A stretch of DNA of 9,477 bases. It comes from JBDUDR01 sp040002845. GTDB lineage: Bacteria; Actinomycetota; Actinomycetes; Propionibacteriales; Nocardioidaceae. The DNA lies in contig JBDUDR010000117.1 of NCBI GenBank assembly GCA_040002845.1, forward strand, positions 1-9,477, read 5' to 3'. Positions within the stretch are counted from its first letter, which is position 1; every line of letters starts with the position of its first letter. A model generated the notes under the pieces. The model ran no database searches, was not told the DNA's origin, and saw only the letters and a list, made by a program, of their open reading frames with translations. This document shows positions 6,607 to 9,477 of this stretch, one piece after another. The translations under genes were made by a program, and so were the position numbers.

Positions 6607-6630
6607 GCGGAGCCACCCCAATGCATCATC
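6574..6630. repeat. Perfect 15-bp inverted repeat across transporter stop
   Basis: GATGATGCATTGGGG (6574-6588) is exactly complementary to CCCCAATGCATCATC (6616-6630), with a 27-nt loop holding the TAG stop (6604-6606). Beyond three unpaired positions, CCC (6568-6571 region) can pair with GGG (6634-6636 region). The left arm is coding; the right arm ends about 18 nt before the candidate trpS -10 box, where a -35 would lie. It could act in RNA as a terminator or 3'-end stabiliser of the transporter mRNA, though there is no T-run, or in DNA as an operator for trpS. The structure is certain; the function is open. Confidence 0.75.
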
Positions 6631-6647
6631 GTCGGGCCAGGCGAGGG

Positions 6648-6653
6648 CAGAAT
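6648..6653 (+). promoter_or_regulatory. Candidate trpS -10 box (leaderless start)
   Basis: CAGAAT differs from TANNNT only at the first base and is followed by 6 nt and ATG 6660, the same spacing as TACGAT-ATG at 5198-5212. The sequence before the ATG (GCGCGC) has no Shine-Dalgarno, so a leaderless trpS transcript is plausible. No -35 is evident; its expected place (about 6625-6630) is the end of the 15-bp inverted repeat. Confidence 0.45.
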
Positions 6654-6659
6654 GCGCGC

Positions 6660-7676
6660 ATGCCCTTCACCACCGCGCGTCCGCGGGTGCTCTCCGGGAT
6701 CCAGCCGACGGCCGACTCGTTCCACTTCGGCAACTACCTGGGCGCCCTGCGGCAGTGGGCCAGCTTGCAGGACGATCACGACGCGTTCTACTGCATCGTC
6801 GACCTGCATGCCATCACCGTCGAGTACGACCCCGTCGAGCTTCGGCAGCGTACGCTCGCATCGGCAGCCCAGCTCATCGCTGCTGGCATCGACCCGGACC
6901 GAAGCACGCTGTTCGTTCAGTCACAGGTGCCCGAGCACACGCAACTCGGCTGGGTGCTTGGATGCATCACCGGTTTCGGCGAGGCGAGCCGGATGACCCA
7001 GTTCAAGGAAAAGACCGCCAAGGGTGGCACCGAGCGATCGACTGTCGGTCTGTTCACCTATCCCGTGCTCCAGGCCGCCGACATCTTGCTCTACCAGGCC
7101 CATCGGGTGCCGGTCGGAGAGGATCAGCGGCAACACCTGGAGCTGACCCGCGATCTGGCCGGCCGCTTCAACCACAGGTTCGGCGAGACGTTCCGGGTGC
7201 CCGAGCCGTACATCGTCAAGGAGACGGCCAAGATCGTCGACCTGCAGGACCCCTCGATCAAGATGAGCAAGTCGACCTCAACGCCGGCGGGCATCGTCAA
7301 CCTGCTCGACGACCCGAGCGTTACCGCAAAGAAGATCAGATCAGCAGTCACCGATTCCGGCCGCGAGGTGCGTTTCGACGAGGCAGCCAAACCCGGCGTG
7401 TCGAACCTCTTGACGATCTACAGCGCGCTCACCAAACGCCCGATCGCCGAACTGGAGGCGGCGTACGAAGGCAAGGGCTACGGCGATCTCAAGAAGGATC
7501 TGTCAGGGATCGTGGTCGACTTCGTCACTGGGTTCCGGCGTCGCACGTTGGAGCTTCTCGACGACCGGGCGGAGCTCGACGCGCTGCTTGCGAAAGGTGC
7601 CGACCGGGCCCGCGAGGTCGCCGCCACGACACTGACAGATGTGTACAACCGCGTGGGCCTGCTTTCCGGCCGCTAA
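6660..7676 (+). CDS. trpS: Tryptophanyl-tRNA synthetase
   Basis: Protein of 338 aa, class I aminoacyl-tRNA synthetase that charges tRNA-Trp with tryptophan using ATP in the cytosol. ATG 6660 gives the usual short lead-in to 'VLSGIQPTADSFHFGNYLGAL'; the in-frame ATG 6621 would add 13 basic residues and lies within the inverted repeat. The HIGH-type motif is H22-F-G-N25, tryptophan-side-pocket Asp D140 is in 'QAADILLY' (138-145), 'GEDQ' is at 153-156 and the KMSKS loop is intact at 201-205. The C-terminal helical anticodon-binding region follows, and length matches bacterial TrpRS. No T-box or Trp-rich leader precedes it. The stop TAA (7674-7676) is also the start of the next gene's -10 box. 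The trpS - yihY neighbourhood is also known from mycobacteria. Confidence 0.97.
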   Translation: MPFTTARPRVLSGIQPTADSFHFGNYLGALRQWASLQDDHDAFYCIVDLHAITVEYDPVELRQRTLASAAQLIAAGIDPDRSTLFVQSQVPEHTQLGWVLGCITGFGEASRMTQFKEKTAKGGTERSTVGLFTYPVLQAADILLYQAHRVPVGEDQRQHLELTRDLAGRFNHRFGETFRVPEPYIVKETAKIVDLQDPSIKMSKSTSTPAGIVNLLDDPSVTAKKIRSAVTDSGREVRFDEAAKPGVSNLLTIYSALTKRPIAELEAAYEGKGYGDLKKDLSGIVVDFVTGFRRRTLELLDDRAELDALLAKGADRAREVAATTLTDVYNRVGLLSGR

Positions 7677-7679
7677 GGT
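7674..7679 (+). promoter_or_regulatory. -10 box TAAGGT built on the trpS stop codon
   Basis: TAAGGT fits TANNNT; its first three bases are the trpS stop codon. It is followed by 7 nt and GTG 7687, and the bases between (GACGCGC) offer no ribosome-binding site. This supports a leaderless start for the 2H-phosphoesterase gene. No -35 hexamer is recognisable inside the trpS 3' end. Confidence 0.45.
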
Positions 7680-7686
7680 GACGCGC

Positions 7687-8211
7687 GTGACCACTATTGG
7701 CGTAGCCATCGCCATCCCGGAGCCGTACGGCAGTGAGTTGCAACGTTGCCGCATCTCGTTCGGCGACGCGTCAGCAGGCGGCATCCCGACTCATGTGACC
7801 CTGCTGCCGCCCACCGAGGTCGACGACACTGATCTCCCGGCGATCGAGTCCCATCTCTACGATGTCGCCGCCAGCCGTCGGCCGTTTGTGTTGCATCTGC
7901 GCGGCACCGGCACGTTTCGTCCGGTTTCGCCGGTCGTGTTCATCGCCGTGGTGGAGGGGATCTCCGCCTGCGAGGTGCTGACCAACGCCGTGCGGTCGGG
8001 TCCCCTGGACCGTGAGCTCTCCTTCCCGTACCACCCGCATGTGACGGTTGCGCAGCAGATATCGGACGAGGCGTTGGACGCTGCCTTCGTGGCCCTGGCC
8101 GACTTCGACTGCACGTTCTCCGTGCCAGCGTTCTCCCTGTACGTGCACGGCGACGACGACGTGTGGCGGGAGTCACGGACGTTTGAGCTCGCGGCGGCCC
8201 GGGTACGTTGA
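7687..8211 (+). CDS. 2H phosphoesterase / 2'-5' RNA ligase family protein
   Basis: Protein of 174 aa from GTG 7687, chosen because the family's first strand ('VAIAIPEPYG') follows at once and a leaderless -10 sits 7 nt upstream; the in-frame ATG 7639 would add 16 residues read from the trpS 3' end. The two catalytic H-x-T motifs that define the 2H superfamily are present at H36-V-T38 (in 'PTHVTLLPP') and H118-V-T120 (in 'YHPHVTVAQ'), about 80 residues apart as expected. Members of this superfamily (LigT/ThpR, YjcG-like) cleave 2',3'-cyclic phosphates or act on 2'-5' linkages in RNA or nucleotides in the cytosol; the exact substrate cannot be read here. It lies between trpS and the YihY gene, 10 nt after trpS, which hints at, but does not prove, a link with tRNA metabolism. 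Confidence 0.9.
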   Translation: MTTIGVAIAIPEPYGSELQRCRISFGDASAGGIPTHVTLLPPTEVDDTDLPAIESHLYDVAASRRPFVLHLRGTGTFRPVSPVVFIAVVEGISACEVLTNAVRSGPLDRELSFPYHPHVTVAQQISDEALDAAFVALADFDCTFSVPAFSLYVHGDDDVWRESRTFELAAARVR

Positions 8212-8241
8212 CCATCCGCCGGTAGCCATGGGGAGATCGGC

Positions 8242-9396
8242 ATGAGCGACACCGCAGACGACTCGTCACAGGGCCTCAAGGACCGCGCTTCACGCGCCAT
8301 GCGTACCTTGCGGCAACGCAGCCCCACAGCAGACCACCTCATCCGGACCTGGCAGCACTACTCGACGGTGCAGGGCAACGTGTTGGCCGGTGCGGTGACC
8401 TACTTCGGCTTCTTGTCGTTCTTCCCGATCCTGGCGCTGGCGTTTGCGGCAGTCGGCTACATCACCATCGTCTACCCAGATGCCAGGCACAACCTGACAG
8501 AGGGACTCCAGCAGGTGTTCCCCGGCATCGTGTCCAACCGGCCCTCACCGGGCAAGATCAGTCTCGACCAGATCGCCAATGCAAAGGCGGCGGCGGGGTT
8601 GATCGGTCTGGCGGGTCTGCTCTATACCGGTCTGGGCTGGCTGTCGGGCCTGCGGCAGGCGCTGCAGACCATGTTCCACGTGCCGGCCGAACAGAAGCGG
8701 GGGTTCGTGCTCGGCAAGGTCGTCGACCTGGTGGTGCTGGTCATCATCGGCATCGTGATGATCGTGTCGGTCGCGATCTCGGGCATCGTCAAGGGACTGG
8801 CCAGCGACATCCTGGACGCTGTCGGACTCGGCAGCGGACTGGGCAGCGAGACACTCCTGTGGGTGGTCGCCGTCGTGCTCGGCGTCAGCGCGAGCACCGT
8901 GCTGTTCGTCGCCATGTTCAAGCTGCTGCCCAACCCGGACCTGCCCTCGGGTGCGCTCTGGCGCGGCGCACTGTTGGCCGCTGTCGGCTTCGAGCTGCTG
9001 AAGGCGATCGTTGTCAACGTGTTGGGTGGGGTCGGGGGGACGCCGTTCGCGCCGCTGGCACTGGCCGTGACGCTGGTCATCTGGATCAACTACTTCTCCC
9101 GGCTCGTCCTGTTGGGCGCAGCCTGGGCTTGGACCGCCGACGAGTCCCAGGTCCGGTCGCCGTCGTACGCCGAGGCCGGCGAGGGTGAGGAGCAGGCCGT
9201 CCCAGCCGGTGACGGCGTCGTGGTCCGTGAGCCCGTCACCACGGGAGCTTGGTCGGGCACGGCAACCGCGGACTCTCGCGGCCGGCGAGACACCAACCTG
9301 ATGAGCCTGGTCTCGGGCGCCGCGATCGGGGCGGGAGCCGCCAGCGTGTGGTGGGCCACCCGAGTCAGGTCGCGGCTTAGGAAGAACCAACGATGA
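8242..9396 (+). CDS. YihY/BrkB family integral membrane protein
   Basis: Protein of 384 aa with the BrkB/YihY (formerly RNase BN) fold. ATG 8242 has GGGGAG (8230-8235) 6 nt upstream. The N-terminal ~45 residues are cytosolic and basic. 'QGNVLAGAVTYFGFLSFFPILALAFAA' marks the first helix (about 46-75, family signature); further membrane segments lie near 113-135, 158-183, 204-229, 238-262 and 268-297. The linker 300-350 is polar and acidic, and an extra hydrophobic stretch at about 352-371 ends in the basic tail RVRSRLRKNQR. The molecular function is unsettled; members were once named ribonuclease BN in error, and transport or envelope roles have been proposed. It is 30 nt after the 2H-phosphoesterase gene and overlaps the next start by ATGA (9393-9396), so it is probably co-transcribed with both. 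Confidence 0.93.
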   Translation: MSDTADDSSQGLKDRASRAMRTLRQRSPTADHLIRTWQHYSTVQGNVLAGAVTYFGFLSFFPILALAFAAVGYITIVYPDARHNLTEGLQQVFPGIVSNRPSPGKISLDQIANAKAAAGLIGLAGLLYTGLGWLSGLRQALQTMFHVPAEQKRGFVLGKVVDLVVLVIIGIVMIVSVAISGIVKGLASDILDAVGLGSGLGSETLLWVVAVVLGVSASTVLFVAMFKLLPNPDLPSGALWRGALLAAVGFELLKAIVVNVLGGVGGTPFAPLALAVTLVIWINYFSRLVLLGAAWAWTADESQVRSPSYAEAGEGEEQAVPAGDGVVVREPVTTGAWSGTATADSRGRRDTNLMSLVSGAAIGAGAASVWWATRVRSRLRKNQR

Positions 9397-9477
9397 CCGA
9401 GCGACCGTCGCGGGGTGACGTGGAGGACGCGGCCGTGCGACTGTTCGGCAAGGTACGCCGCACTCCCATACTCGAGC
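9393..9477 (+). CDS. Probable PLP-dependent threonine/serine dehydratase, 5' end
   Basis: ATG 9393 overlaps the YihY stop (ATGA) and has AGGAAG (9379-9384) 8 nt upstream. The 28 codons to the window edge have no stop and end in 'DVEDAAVRLFGKVRRTPILE'. An opening helix 'V-x-x-A-A-x-R-L' followed by '(R)RTP(I/V)LE' is the typical N-terminus of fold-type II PLP enzymes of the threonine/serine dehydratase group (biosynthetic or catabolic IlvA/TdcB-like, or serine racemase), just before the substrate-contact and PLP-lysine region, which is outside the window. The reading frame is well supported; the family call rests on about 20 residues. Confidence 0.65.
   Translation, partial: MTERPSRGDVEDAAVRLFGKVRRTPILE

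Noticed and set aside
5223..6621. Long minus-strand open frames (314 and 323 codons) antisense to the CNNM/CorC gene
   Set aside because: Compositionally biased shadows of the real gene with no recognisable domains. High-GC genomes give such frames routinely.
6574..6630. Trp attenuator upstream of trpS
   Set aside because: A large hairpin is present but there is no leader ORF with clustered Trp codons and no T-box sequence that I can recognise, and trpS looks leaderless with its start downstream of the hairpin.
6536..7681. 381-codon plus-strand frame overlapping trpS
   Set aside because: Arg/Pro/His-rich frame-shifted reading of trpS, which itself has intact catalytic motifs.
8228..8245. 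Five-codon ORF (MGRSA) whose stop overlaps the yihY ATG
   Set aside because: It resembles the leader ORF before the transporter but has no -10 box at the right distance, is very short, and its bases are explained by the yihY Shine-Dalgarno GGGGAG.
1..9477. CRISPR, tRNA/rRNA, insertion sequence, prophage or toxin-antitoxin/defence genes
   Set aside because: No direct-repeat array, tRNA-like cloverleaf, transposase, integrase or known defence motif was seen on either strand.

Overview
This is chromosomal DNA of a high-GC actinobacterium. I infer a member of the Propionibacteriales/Nocardioidaceae type. The grounds are codon use dominated by G/C third positions, GTG starts, starts without a Shine-Dalgarno placed 6-7 nt after a TANNNT-like -10 box, a DUF6318-like protein (an actinobacterial family), and the neighbourhood icd ... 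trpS - yihY. From memory, Mycobacterium tuberculosis has the same families close together (Rv3339c icd1, Rv3336c trpS, Rv3335c YihY/BrkB). No database search was possible.

Layout. Positions 1-1206 hold a two-gene block: the 3' end of a DUF6318-like gene, overlapping by ATGA a gene for a secreted protein with a PKD-like domain. The first ~300 bases are visibly less GC-rich than the rest (50-53% in two lines counted, against about 63% at the start of icd), so this is the most accessory-looking part. icd (NADP-dependent isocitrate dehydrogenase, TCA cycle) follows with its own Shine-Dalgarno and a perfect 12-bp palindrome upstream. A minus-strand pair comes next: a tandem two-domain GNAT acetyltransferase gene, convergent with icd across a small hairpin, and galK (galactokinase). 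galK is divergent from a plus-strand series: a possible 19-codon leaderless leader ORF, a CNNM/CorC (HlyC/CorC) membrane transporter, trpS, a 2H-phosphoesterase (2'-5' RNA ligase family), a YihY/BrkB membrane protein, and the first 28 codons of a probable PLP-dependent threonine/serine dehydratase that runs off the right edge.

How the genes fit together. They are mostly housekeeping functions: central carbon, galactose entry, divalent-cation transport, tRNA charging, RNA end processing and amino-acid catabolism. They do not form one pathway. The plus-strand run 5210-9477 is tightly packed with ATGA/GTGA overlaps, but several of its genes carry their own candidate -10 boxes, so it looks like overlapping transcription units more than a single operon.

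I see no CRISPR array, tRNA, rRNA, insertion sequence, integrase or defence/toxin cassette, and no clear new multi-gene system. The most interesting signals lie between the genes: a 16-nt imperfect dyad (14/16 matched) between galK and the transporter, a perfect 15-bp inverted repeat spanning the transporter stop codon just upstream of trpS, a candidate leaderless leader ORF coupled by GTGA to the transporter, a palindrome at the icd promoter, and a -10 box that uses the trpS stop codon.
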